From positions 26,042-90,041 of the forward strand of contig CAYPNP010000018.1 of assembly GCA_964412195.1 (NCBI GenBank): a stretch of DNA of 64,000 nucleotides. The letters run 5' to 3'. Under the pieces are notes generated by a model. It had not been told where the DNA came from, ran no database searches, and worked only from the letters and a program-made list of their open reading frames with translations. Of this stretch, positions 34,218 through 43,800 are shown in pieces. The stretch's first letter is position 1, and each line of letters opens with the position of its first letter. The position numbers were made by a program, and so were the translations under genes. This DNA comes from CAYPNP01 sp964412195 (GTDB lineage Bacteria; Acidobacteriota; JAAYUB01).

Positions 34218-35650
34218 AGATCCGCGACCGGATCTTCCTGGCCTTCGCACCGGTGCTCATCGCCGGCTTCTACCTGCTGCTCGCATGGATCTCGCGCGAC
34301 ATCCGCCCCCAGCCGCTCAAGGCCATGGAGGAGTCGCTGGTGGACACCGCCAACATCCTGGCCGCCCTGCTGGAGGGCCGCGCCGACGCCTCCGGGGCCC
34401 CCGATCCCGCCGACCTGCGCGCCGTGCTGGACCGCGCCGGGCGCAAGCAGTTCGCCGCCACCATCTACGAGCTGGGCAAGACCAACGTCAACCTGCGGGT
34501 CTACGTGACCGACGCCGCCGGGAAGGTGATCTTCGACTCCGACGGCGGCAAGGACGAAGGGAAGGACTACTCCCGCTGGAACGACGTCTACCTCACGCTG
34601 CAGGGGAAGTACGGCGCCCGGGCCACCCGCACCAACCCGGAGGACTTCTACTCCACCGTCATCTACGTGGCGGCGCCGGTGGAGGCCGGCGGAAAGACCA
34701 TCGGCGTGGTCACCGTGGCCAAGCCCACCGAGAGCGTGAAGCTCTTCATCACCCGCACCAGCCGGAAGATCGTGCTGGCGGGCCTGATCGTGGGGCTGGC
34801 GGTGGCGCTGGTCAGCCTGCTGCTGGCCCACTGGCTGACCCGGCCGATCAAGCGGCTGACCGCCTACGCCGTGGCCGTGCGCAACGGCGAGCGGGCCGCC
34901 CCGCCGGAGCTGGGCCGCGGCGAGATGGCCGTCATGGGGCAGGCGCTGGAGGAGATGCGCGATGCCCTGGAGGGCAAGAAGTACATCGAGGAGTACATCC
35001 AGGCCCTGACCCACGAGATCAAGGCGCCGCTGACGTCCATCCGCGGCGCGGCCGAACTGCTGCAGGAGGAGATGCCCGCCGAGAGCCGGGCCCGCTTCCT
35101 CGGCAACATCCAGCGCGAGAGCCTGCGGCTGCAGGGCCTGGCCGACCGGCTGCTGACGCTGGCCCAGCTGGAGACGCGCAAGGGCCTGGCCGAGGCCGCC
35201 CCGGTGGATCTGGCCGATGTCGCCCGCGAGGTGGTCGAGGACGCCCTCCCTCAGTTCGAGCAAAAAGGGCTGCGCCTGGAGAACCGGGTACCGGCCGGCG
35301 CCCGGGTGCGGGGCGAGCCGTTCCTGCTGCGCCTGGCCGTGGGCAACCTGCTGCAGAACGCCATCGACTTCACTCCCGCCGGCGGGACGATCACCCTGGC
35401 GGGCTCCGGCGGCCCCGGCGGCGTCACCCTGACCGTCGCGGACACCGGCCCGGGCGTGCCGGACTACGCACTGGGCCGCGTCTTCGAGAAGTTCTACTCC
35501 CTCCAGCGGCCCGGCACGCGCCAGAAGAGCTCCGGCCTCGGCCTGGCCATCGTGCGCGAGGTGGCCGAGCTGCACAGCGGGACCGCCACGCTGGAGAACC
35601 TCCCCGGCGGCGGCGCCGTCGCCACCCTTACCTTTCCAGCGGTAATCTAG
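34214..35650 (+). CDS. CreC-like sensor histidine kinase
   Basis: A 478-aa kinase. TM1 at about 8-28, a periplasmic sensor with the CreC-type motif DYSRWNDVYLTLQGKYGAR (about 117-135), TM2 at about 185-207, HAMP, HisKA with His267 (ALTHEIKAPLTSIRGAAELL) and HATPase with NLLQNAIDFTP, DTGPGVPDYAL and SSGLGLAIV. Start GTG 34214 (AAGGAGG upstream) overlaps the regulator stop, giving tight coupling. In marine proteobacteria, kinases of this type sit beside dedicated sortases and VIT-domain targets; here the neighbours are a VIT/vWA protein and an exosortase. The signal sensed is unknown. Confidence 0.9.
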   Translation: MKIRDRIFLAFAPVLIAGFYLLLAWISRDIRPQPLKAMEESLVDTANILAALLEGRADASGAPDPADLRAVLDRAGRKQFAATIYELGKTNVNLRVYVTDAAGKVIFDSDGGKDEGKDYSRWNDVYLTLQGKYGARATRTNPEDFYSTVIYVAAPVEAGGKTIGVVTVAKPTESVKLFITRTSRKIVLAGLIVGLAVALVSLLLAHWLTRPIKRLTAYAVAVRNGERAAPPELGRGEMAVMGQALEEMRDALEGKKYIEEYIQALTHEIKAPLTSIRGAAELLQEEMPAESRARFLGNIQRESLRLQGLADRLLTLAQLETRKGLAEAAPVDLADVAREVVEDALPQFEQKGLRLENRVPAGARVRGEPFLLRLAVGNLLQNAIDFTPAGGTITLAGSGGPGGVTLTVADTGPGVPDYALGRVFEKFYSLQRPGTRQKSSGLGLAIVREVAELHSGTATLENLPGGGAVATLTFPAVI

Positions 35651-35668
35651 CCGGCAAGGCCGTAAGGC

Positions 35669-35779
35669 AATCCATTTGCCATTGGCCATTTGCCATTTTT
35701 CATTTTTCGAACCAACACACGCGGAGTCGGTTCGATTGAAATGACCAATGACAAATGTCCAATGGCAAATGGGAAATGG
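35669..35779. repeat. Short-unit array with inverted arms (CATTTGCCATTGGC family)
   Basis: Left arm 35669-35709 repeats CATTTGCCATT-like units. Right arm 35738-35779 is the inverse (AATGACCAATGACAAATG). A 28-nt spacer separates them. It fills the gap between the kinase and VIT-protein genes. Confidence 0.75.
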
Positions 35780-35904
35780 ATCCCTTCGCATGGAATTCAC
35801 GAAAAATCCCCTGCCGGTTCATATTTCCGTCACACCCCCCGCCGATGATAGGGGCAGATCGGGAGAACACCACTCCGGTCAAGTTCTTCGGTTGGGAGGT
35901 TCGC

Positions 35905-37923
35905 ATGTGCCGCTCACAGGTTCGGTCCCGCATCCTCGCCGCCGTCGCCCTGGTCGTCCTGGCGCTGGGGGGCCCCGCATGGGCCGCCGGAGCGCCGAAA
36001 GACGACGCCGGCGGCGCCAAGACCCTGTCGCCGTTCTTCTACGTGAAGGGGGAGGACACGGCGGTGGACGCCTTGCCGCTGAAGTCCACCCGCGCCGTGG
36101 TGCGCATCGCCGGCGTCATCGCCGACGTCACCGTGGAGCAGGCCTACGCCAATGAGGGGCAGAAGCCGCTCGAGGCCGTCTACATCTTCCCCGCCTCCAC
36201 CCGCGCCGCCGTCTACGCCATGACCATGACCATCGGCGAGCGGGTCATCCAGGCCCAAATCCGGGAGAAGAAGCAGGCCCGCCGCGAGTACGAGCAGGCC
36301 AAGTCCGAGGGCAAGACCGCCTCGCTGCTGGAGCAGATGCGCCCGAACGTCTTCCAGATGAACGTGGCCAACATCCTGCCGGGCGATCCGGTGCGGGTGC
36401 AGCTGCGCTACACCGAGCTGCTGGTGCCCGAGGCCGGCGTCTACTCGTTCGTATATCCGACCGTGGTGGGGCCGCGCTACTCCAACCGGCCGGAGGCGAG
36501 CGCCGCCGAGGGCGACAAGTGGGTCCAGAACCCGTACTTCCACGCCGGGGAAAAGCCCCAGGCCACCTTCGACATCAACGTCGACATCGCCGCCGGCATG
36601 CCCATCCGCGAGCTGACCTGCCGCACCCACCCGGTGACGGTCCAGTACCGCGGCCGGGACCTGGCCGACGTGACGCTGGACGGCTCCGACGCCCACACCG
36701 GCAACCGCGACTTCATCGTGAAGTACCGCCTCTCCGGCGACCAGGTAGAGCCCGGCCTGCTGCTGTGGCGCGGCGAGGAGGAGAACTTCTTCCTGCTGAT
36801 GGTCCAGCCGCCCCGCCGCGTGGCGCCGGCCGACATCCCGCCGCGCGAGTACATCTTCATCATGGACGTGTCCGGCTCCATGTACGGCTTCCCCCTGGAC
36901 CGCTCCAAGCAGGTGCTGCGGCAGATCATCGGCAGCCTCCGCCCGCAGGACGCCTTCAACGTGGTGCTCTTCGCCGGCGACTCGGCCACGCTGGCGCCGG
37001 AGTCGGTGCCGGGCACGCCGGAGAACGTCCAAAAGGCCCTGGCCCTGATCGACAGCCAGCGGGGCGGCGGCGGCACCGAGCTACTGCCGGCGCTGGAGAC
37101 GGCCCTGGCCCTGCCACGGGCCGAGAAGAGCGCCCGCAGCGTGGTGATCCTGACCGACGGCTATGTGGACGTGGAGAAGGAGGCCTTCGACCTGATCCGC
37201 CGGAACCTCGGCCAGGCCAACCTGTTCGCCTTCGGTATCGGCACCAGCGTCAACCGCTACCTGATCGAGGGGATGGCCCGGGCCGGCGCCGGCGAGCCGT
37301 TCGTCGTCACCAGCGAGGAGGACGCCGAGGCCACCGTGGCGCGGTTCACCCGGTACATCGGCACCCCCGCCCTGACCCAGATCCGGCTTTCCTTCGACAA
37401 GTTCGAGGCCTACGACGTGGAGCCGCTGCAGGTGCCGGACGTGCTGGCCGAGCGGCCGGTGGTGGTCTTCGGCAAGTGGCGCGGCGAGCCCCGCGGCGCC
37501 ATCCGGCTGACCGGCTTCACCGGGACCGAGCGCTACGACGTCTCCGTGCCGGTGGACCCGGCGAAGGCGGATCCGGAGAACGCCGCGCTCCGCTACCTGT
37601 GGGCGCGCCACCGCCTGGCTGTGCTGGCCGACGAGCAGGGCGTGTCGCCGACCGAGGAGCGGATCGGCCGCATCACCGGGCTGGGCCTGCGCTACAACCT
37701 CCTGACGGAGTACACCTCGTTCGTGGCCGTGGAGCACGTTGTCCGCCGGAAGACCGACGACCTGGCCACCGTCAAGCAGCCGCTCCCCATGCCGGAGGGC
37801 GTGAGCGACCTGGCCGTCGGGGGCAACGAGATCCCCACCACGCCGGAGCCGGAGACCTGGGCGCTGGTCGTGATCGCCATCTCCGTGCTGGCCTGGGTGG
37901 CGCTGCACCGGAAGTTTGCATGA
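35905..37923 (+). CDS. VIT/vWA surface protein with PEP-CTERM-type sorting signal
   Basis: A 672-aa exported protein. Signal peptide 1-28 (ending PAWAAG); VIT domain about 50-175 (EQAYANEGQKPLEAVYIFP, REKKQARREYEQAKSEGK); vWA domain about 310-480 with an intact MIDAS (DVSGSM from Asp321, later VVILTDGY); and a beta-rich C-terminal region. The end is a tripartite sorting signal: TPEPETWAL with Pro647-Glu648-Pro649, a hydrophobic helix (about 652-668) and HRKFA. This matches substrates of exosortases. ATG 35905 follows GGGAGG. The gene overlaps the exosortase start by 4 nt, making it the obvious dedicated substrate. VIT/vWA proteins bind ligands through a metal site; the partner is unknown. Confidence 0.9.
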   Translation: MCRSQVRSRILAAVALVVLALGGPAWAAGAPKDDAGGAKTLSPFFYVKGEDTAVDALPLKSTRAVVRIAGVIADVTVEQAYANEGQKPLEAVYIFPASTRAAVYAMTMTIGERVIQAQIREKKQARREYEQAKSEGKTASLLEQMRPNVFQMNVANILPGDPVRVQLRYTELLVPEAGVYSFVYPTVVGPRYSNRPEASAAEGDKWVQNPYFHAGEKPQATFDINVDIAAGMPIRELTCRTHPVTVQYRGRDLADVTLDGSDAHTGNRDFIVKYRLSGDQVEPGLLLWRGEEENFFLLMVQPPRRVAPADIPPREYIFIMDVSGSMYGFPLDRSKQVLRQIIGSLRPQDAFNVVLFAGDSATLAPESVPGTPENVQKALALIDSQRGGGGTELLPALETALALPRAEKSARSVVILTDGYVDVEKEAFDLIRRNLGQANLFAFGIGTSVNRYLIEGMARAGAGEPFVVTSEEDAEATVARFTRYIGTPALTQIRLSFDKFEAYDVEPLQVPDVLAERPVVVFGKWRGEPRGAIRLTGFTGTERYDVSVPVDPAKADPENAALRYLWARHRLAVLADEQGVSPTEERIGRITGLGLRYNLLTEYTSFVAVEHVVRRKTDDLATVKQPLPMPEGVSDLAVGGNEIPTTPEPETWALVVIAISVLAWVALHRKFA

Positions 37924-39434
37924 ACCGCCGCCGCCTGCTGACCTGGATCGTCCCCGCCGCCCTGCTGGCCGCCTGCTGGCCGGTGGGGCGGTGGTACGCC
38001 CTGCGGATGACCGACGGGGGCGACGACGCCTGGGGCCTGCTGGCGCTGGCGACCCTGGCGGCGATCCAGGCCGCGAGGCACCGGCGGGCGGTCCGGTCAG
38101 AGGTGAAGATGACCGACGGCCGGGGGCCGGTCCCGGCGGGAGTGCTGGCGCTGCTGGCCGCGTACGCCGTGGCCTTCGCCTTCGTCCCGCCGCTGGTCCG
38201 GGCGGCGATCGCGGTGGCGGCTCTCGGCTGCCTGCTCCACGACCGCCGGTGGGGCGGTCCCCTGCCGGCGGGAGGGTGGGGTCTGCTGCTGCTCGGCCTG
38301 CCGCTGCTGGCGTCGCTCCAGTACTACCTGGGGTACCCGCTGCGGGTTCTGGCGGCGCGGTTGACCATTCCCCTGCTGGGGATGCTGGGCGTCCCCGTGG
38401 CGGCGCAGGGCATCGGCCTGCTGTGGCGGGGGGAGCTGGTACTGGTGGACGCGCCCTGCAGCGGCCTGCGGATGCTCTGGGCCGGGGTGTACCTCGCCCT
38501 CGCGCTGGCGGCCTGGTTCGGGCTTTCCTGGCGCCGGACCGCCGCAGCCGCGCTCGGCGGGGTGGCCGTGGTGGTGGCGGGCAACGGCGTCCGCTCCGCC
38601 GCGCTGTTTGTCAAGGAGACCGGTCTGGCACCGCTGCCGGATTGGGCCCACGCCGGCATCGGCCTGCTGGTCTTCGCCGCCTGCGCCGCCGCCCTGGCCG
38701 CCTGGGTCCATTTCTGCGTTCCGAGAAATTCGCGAAAACTCTCCGCTGCTCCGTCCCACTTCGATGTTCAATGTTCGATGTTCGATGTTCGATGTTCGCC
38801 CGGTTCCCCGTTCAGCCTTCGGCGTTCGATGTTCAACGCTCGACAGTCATTATCCCTTGCCATTGGCTTCCTGCGGGACTACACCGCGTTGGGCATCCTT
38901 CACCGCCACCTCCTGCCCTTGTTCTTCTCCGTCTGTACGTTGGCCGCCCTCCTTCCACTTGTTCCGGCGACCGGACCCGTCGCCTCCGTGCCCGGCTTCC
39001 CCGGCTGGCCCGAGACCTTCGAGGGCCGCCCCCTCCGCCCACTGCCGCTGGCGGAGGGCGAGCGCCGCTTCCTCGGCGGCTTCCCCGGCCGGGCGGGCAA
39101 GTTCACCGACGGCGAGCGGGAGATCCTGCTCCGCTGGGTGGCCGAGCCCAGCCGGCGGCTCCACCCGTCGGCCGACTGCCTGCGCGGCGCCGGCGCATCC
39201 GTGCGGCCGCTGCCGGCCTGGCGGGACCGGCAGGGCCGGCTGTGGGGCTGCCAAGAGATGACCCGCGACGGCCGCCGCTACCGCGTGCGCGAGCGGATCA
39301 TTGCCAGCACGTGCAACGCCGGCGACGACACCTTCGCCGCGTGGACCGACGTCTCGTCGTGGTACTGGTCCGCCCTCCTGGGCCGGACGCAGGGCCCTTG
39401 GTGGGCGGTCACCGTCGCCGAGCGTCTGGACTAA
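37920..39434 (+). CDS. Dedicated exosortase with periplasmic C-terminal domain
   Basis: A 504-aa membrane protein. Residues 1-265 are an exosortase with about eight helices and all three catalytic residues: Cys180 in DAPCSGLRML, Arg225 in GNGVRS and His244 in WAHAGIG. Residues about 280-309 are encoded by a short-unit repeat array (HFDVQCSMFDVRCS). A further helix (about 322-345) and a soluble C-terminal domain follow (RRLHPSADCLRGAG, STCNAGDD), resembling the C-terminal extensions of some exosortases and EpsI-type proteins. The enzyme should cut the PEP-CTERM of the VIT/vWA protein encoded directly upstream. ATG 37920 sits in an ATGA overlap. The array-encoded join may reflect a gene fusion. 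Confidence 0.88.
   Translation: MNRRRLLTWIVPAALLAACWPVGRWYALRMTDGGDDAWGLLALATLAAIQAARHRRAVRSEVKMTDGRGPVPAGVLALLAAYAVAFAFVPPLVRAAIAVAALGCLLHDRRWGGPLPAGGWGLLLLGLPLLASLQYYLGYPLRVLAARLTIPLLGMLGVPVAAQGIGLLWRGELVLVDAPCSGLRMLWAGVYLALALAAWFGLSWRRTAAAALGGVAVVVAGNGVRSAALFVKETGLAPLPDWAHAGIGLLVFAACAAALAAWVHFCVPRNSRKLSAAPSHFDVQCSMFDVRCSPGSPFSLRRSMFNARQSLSLAIGFLRDYTALGILHRHLLPLFFSVCTLAALLPLVPATGPVASVPGFPGWPETFEGRPLRPLPLAEGERRFLGGFPGRAGKFTDGEREILLRWVAEPSRRLHPSADCLRGAGASVRPLPAWRDRQGRLWGCQEMTRDGRRYRVRERIIASTCNAGDDTFAAWTDVSSWYWSALLGRTQGPWWAVTVAERLD
38758..38846. repeat. Short-unit array inside the exosortase reading frame (TTCGATGTTC family)
   Basis: 38758-38798 repeats TTCGATGTTCAATG units in tandem and 38823-38846 resumes them. 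The length keeps the exosortase frame open. The same words occur near 50502-50621. Confidence 0.75.
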
Positions 39435-39436
39435 GC

Positions 39437-39604
39437 AATTGCGGATTGCGGATTTCGGATTGCGGATTGGGGATCCGTCCGCAGTTCGACGGGCACAGGC
39501 ACCAATTCATCGGTATCGGGGTCGGTATCGGAATCGGGGTCGATGATCAAGTTCGGTTCTTCAATCAAATTCGATTGCGATACCGATACCGATTCCGACT
39601 CCGA
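39437..39604. repeat. Short-unit arrays with inverted arms (GCGGATTG and GGTATCGG families)
   Basis: 39437-39472 repeats GCGGATTGCGGATTTCG. 39509-39543 repeats TCGGTATCGGGG and 39578-39604 is its inverse (CGATACCGATACCGATTCC), with a 34-nt spacer. The array fills the gap after the exosortase gene. Confidence 0.75.
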
Positions 39605-39635
39605 ATGGCTCACCCTCACCAGGAAGGCACGGAGG

Positions 39636-40751
39636 TCACGAGGAGGCCTCCGGGTCGCGGCGGGTGAGGTCGGCCAGGGCGACGCCGGGGGCGTGGTACT
39701 GGCCGAACAGCCAGGCGAAGCCGGCGTAGCTAAAGACCCGGTTCAGCGGCCGGCAGCGGAGCAGTTGGTAGAACAGGAAGTAGGCGAGCACGAAGGCGAG
39801 ATAGTAGAAGGGGACGTTCAGCAGTTCCACAGTGGAGTAGCCCCGCCAGGCCGCCAGCCCCGGCAGCCGCGCGGCCAGCCAGCCGAAGAGCCATGCCCCC
39901 TGGGCGGCGGCGGCGCCGGCCCACCAGAGCAAGACGGCCCAGCCGTGGCCGCTGGTCACGGCGTGGTGGGGGCAGAAGTTCAGGCAGCGCAGGCAGTACT
40001 CGCAGGAGTGCCGCCAGTAGGGGCGGGGCCGCGCCGTCCCGCCCCGCATCACCAGGGCGCCGCTGGGGCAGGCGCGGGTGCACGTACCGCAGCCGGTGCA
40101 GCGGAAGGTGGCGAACAGCGTCTGGCCCATGAACAGCCGGCCGATCAGCAGATAGAGCAGGGGGAAGAGCGGCCAGAGGCCCATGACCAGGGCGACCCAG
40201 ACGAGTTCGTAGAAGTTGTTCCAGGTCAGCCACAGCCAGCCGCGGCGGAAGAAGCGCGCCAGGTGTCGCTCCAGCACCGCCCGGGCCGCCGTCTCGATCC
40301 GTCCGGCGTGGCGCTCGGTCAGCGGGGGATGGATGGAAGTCATGTTGACGGGCATGTCCAGGCTGACTGCCCCGCGCGGCCGGAATCCCTTGGTCAGCAG
40401 GATCAGGGCGGGCAGGAAGCTGGCCAGCCCCGCCGCGCCCGGGATCAGTGCGCCACCGATGTAAAAGCTGCCGCGGGTGGGCACGCAGAGGAAATAGGCG
40501 CCGCTCTTGCGCGGCATCCGCAGCAGGAAGGAGATCACCGACCACGGCGGCAGGAAGCCGTGGGTGGGGAAGGACAGGCCCACAAGTTGGTCGGAAGACG
40601 CTTGAATCTCCTCCGCCGGATCGGCCAGGCTCACCGGCACCAGGGCCGTTTCGGCGCCCCGCACGGCGCAGGCGTCGCGCAGCCAGCCGGCGGCCCGGAA
40701 CGAGTTCCCCGTCCCGCTGGCGAAATACACGGTGGCACGCCGATACTCCAT
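39636..40751 (-). CDS. EFR1-type flavodoxin/ferredoxin membrane protein
   Basis: A 371-aa protein with an N-terminal flavodoxin-like fold (FASGTGNSFRAA, about residues 10-21), a central hydrophobic region, two 4Fe-4S clusters (CTGCGTCTRACP near 217-228 and CEYCLRCLNFCP near 249-260) and two or three C-terminal membrane helices. EFR1-family proteins combine these modules and are thought to shuttle electrons; the donor and acceptor are unknown. ATG 40751 has GGGGGAC upstream and is preferred over an upstream in-frame start at 40772. Confidence 0.8.
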   Translation of the reverse strand: MEYRRATVYFASGTGNSFRAAGWLRDACAVRGAETALVPVSLADPAEEIQASSDQLVGLSFPTHGFLPPWSVISFLLRMPRKSGAYFLCVPTRGSFYIGGALIPGAAGLASFLPALILLTKGFRPRGAVSLDMPVNMTSIHPPLTERHAGRIETAARAVLERHLARFFRRGWLWLTWNNFYELVWVALVMGLWPLFPLLYLLIGRLFMGQTLFATFRCTGCGTCTRACPSGALVMRGGTARPRPYWRHSCEYCLRCLNFCPHHAVTSGHGWAVLLWWAGAAAAQGAWLFGWLAARLPGLAAWRGYSTVELLNVPFYYLAFVLAYFLFYQLLRCRPLNRVFSYAGFAWLFGQYHAPGVALADLTRRDPEASS

Positions 40752-40772
40752 GACCGTCCCCCAGGAGAACAA

Positions 40773-40893
40773 CCGCCTGAAGCGCCCCGTCGATGACCTC
40801 TCGACGCGCTAGGGACAGTGCCTAACAACGGAACGCTTCGAAATGTATCTTCTCCCTTTCGTGTGTTTCGTGTATTTCGTGGTTATTTCTCCC
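40773..40893. other. Short intergenic gap with repeat words
   Basis: It contains GGGACAGTGCC (40812), the word seen at the right end of the window, and a CGTGTGTTTCGTGTATTTCGTGG tandem word (40860). No gene is seen. Confidence 0.4.
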
Positions 40894-43800
40894 TCACCAC
40901 GGCAGCTGCGACTGGTCCGCCGGCAGGCGCGCCAACAGAACTTCCACCGCCTTGGCCAACTGGTCGTCGGCGCCGGCGCCGAAGTCCTGCTCCGGCGGCT
41001 GGACCACCACCGCGTCGGGCACGCAGCCGTGGTTCTCTTCGTTGATCCCGGAGCCGGCCACGTACCAGCCGCGGCCCGGCAGGCGGACGAAGGAGCCGTC
41101 CGTCAACTGGGCGCCGCCGGTGGAGATCACCGCGCCGAAGGTGGGCGTGCCCACCACCGGCCCGCGACCGAGGGTCTGGAAGGCCCACGAGAAGATCTCG
41201 GCGTTGGAGTAGCTGTCCTGGTCGCAAATGGCCAGCGCCGGCCGGGTCCAGGCCGGCAGCGGCAGCCGCTCGGCGTCCGGGTAGGCCTTCACGGCCGGGT
41301 CGGCGCCCCGCGGCACGGTCCAGGCGTGGCGGCGGACGCTCAGGATGGCCATCAGGTAGTCGGTGGTCCAGCCGCCGCCGTTGTTGCGCACATCGATGAT
41401 GAGGCCCCACTTGCCGGCGGCGGCGGCGAACAGGTCGCGCTCGAAGTCCTCCAGGGACGGTTCGTCCATGCCCTGGATGTGAATGTAGCCCAGCTTGCCG
41501 CCGGACCACTGCTCCACCAGCGCCCGCCGCTCCTTCACCCACGCCTGGTAACGCAGCTCGCGGGCCTGGGCCAGAGTGCCCGGGCGCAGCTCCACGTCGC
41601 GCTCGCCGGCGGCCCCGGCCACGTGCAGCGTGACGCGCTGCTTGACGGTGTCGGCCAGCCGGGCGTAGAAGTTCTCGCCCGCGGCGAGGGGCTTGCCGTT
41701 GACGGCCGTGATGCGGTCGCCCGCCTTCAGGCCGACGTCCACGCGGGCGGCCGGCGAGTCGGGCAGGACCTCGGTCACCACCACGGATGCCCCGTCGGAC
41801 GCGGGCTCCACCTCGGCTCCCAGGTCTCCTGTAGGCACGACCTTGGGCGCGCCCGCGGCCACGAACCGCATGTGCGACGCGTTCAGCTCGCCGCCCAGCA
41901 GGTTCACCACCTCCTCGAAGTCCTCGCGGGTGGACGCGCCGATGGCCAGCGGGCGGTACCGCTCCCGCAGGGCGGCCCAGTCGGCGCCGTGGAAGGCGGG
42001 GTCGTAGAAGCCGCGGTCCAGCTCCCGCCAGGCCTCCTCGTAGACCTGCCGCCGCAGCGCCTCGCGGTTCACCTCGTGGCGCGCGGCGAAGGGCGCCGGG
42101 TCGCCCGGCTTGCCCTCCAGGTCGCACGACCCCACCGTGCCCTTGCCGGTGCGGTAGAAGACCAGCTTGCCGTCCTTGGCGAAGGAGGGCCGGGTTGGCT
42201 TGGCGTCGCCGGTGGTCAGGCGCTTCAGCTCCTTGCCGTCCCAGCGCACCTTGTAGAGGTCGCGCTCGCCGTCCAGCTCGGCGCTGAAGACGATGGTGCG
42301 GCCGTCGGGGGACACGGCCGGGTCGCCCTCGTCGCCGGGCAGGGCCAGCACCAGCCGGGCGCGCTCGTGGATGCCGGCGAAGTCGATCTTCACGGGCGGG
42401 ACGGCCGTTTCCTTCGGCTTCTCCGCTGGCTTGTCGCCGGGCTTCTCGGCGGACTTGGCCTTGTCGTCGGGCTTGGCCTTGTCGTCCGCCTTGGCTTTCT
42501 TGGCGGCTTCTTCCTCCTCGAAGAGCAGCAGCCACTCTTCGGGGGAGCGCTCGTGGTCGGCCTGCGTCAGGTAGACCGACCAGAGGTCCAGGGTGCGGGC
42601 GTGCCGGTTGGAGAGCCAGTAGAGCCGCCGGCCGTCGGGGGACCACGCCGGCGACATGTCGAAGCCCGGGTGCTGCGAGATGTTGACGGGCTCGCCGCCG
42701 GCGGCCGGCAGGATTAGGATCTCGATGTTGGCGGCCTGGTCCTCGCGGGAGACCGCGAACCACCGGGAGTCGGGGGACCAGGCGTACTCGAGGGGCATCC
42801 AGTGCGCCAGGATGGTTTTGGCCTCGGAGCCGTCGGGCTTGGCCACGGCCAGGCTGCCCCGGTCGCGGAGGAAGGCCAGCTGCTGGCCGTCCGGCGAGAA
42901 CCGCGGCAGGAACTCGTCCCCGGGCGTCTCGGTGAGGCGGGTCTCGGCGAAGCCGGCCGCCTTCGTGAACGCGCCGTCGTCGCGCCCGGCCGGCTTGGCG
43001 GCGTACAGGTCCAGCTGGCCGGCCCGGTCGGAAGCGTACACCAGCAGCTTGCCGTCGGGGCTCCAGGCCACGTCGCGCTCGCGCGCCGGCGTGTCGGTCA
43101 CCCGCACGGTGGGCGGCGCGGCCACCGAGGCGGCGTCCTTGGGCCAGCGGGCGGCCACGAAGATGTCCCCGGCCACCACCAGGGCCACCTGCCTGCCGTC
43201 GGGCGAGGGCGCAATCTCGGAGGCGTCGGCCGTGTAAGTCTGGCGCTCGGTCGCCGGCAGCAGGGCGTCGGCCGGGACGTCCAGCTCAAGCCGGCGCGGT
43301 GCGGCGGAGCCGTCGGCCGGCACGGTCCAGAGGGCGTCCCACAGCTCGTAGGCCGCCACCCGCCCGTCCGCGGAACAGCGCGGTCCGCGCACGTCGTCCC
43401 CGGAGTGGCGGGTGAGCTGGGTCAGTCGCCGGTCCGCCAGGTCCAGGCGGAAGAGATTGCGGTCCGGCCCGTTATTGTCCGAGCGGAACACGAGCGCGTC
43501 GTTGCCGGCCCACGATACGCCGTCCTCGTCGAAGGGCGTGTCGGTCAGCCGCTCGAGCCGGCCGCCGGGCAGATCCATCAGCCACAAGTCCCGGCTGGCC
43601 GAGCCCCGGTAGTGACGCCGCTGGGCCGGGGTGCCGCCGCGCACCAGCGCCAGGCGGCGGCCGTCGGGAGAGGGCGCGGCCTCCAGCGCCAGCACCTTGA
43701 CCAGGAGGGCCTCGGTGCCCCCGCCGGCAGGGATGCGGTACACCGCCGGCATCCGGTCGAACGCGGCATGGCGGACGGAGGTGAACACCACGTCGCCGCC

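Noticed and set aside
35651..35904. CreB binding sites (TTCAC direct repeats) before the VIT protein gene.
   Set aside because: Only isolated TTCAC/TTCAT words with the wrong spacing were found.
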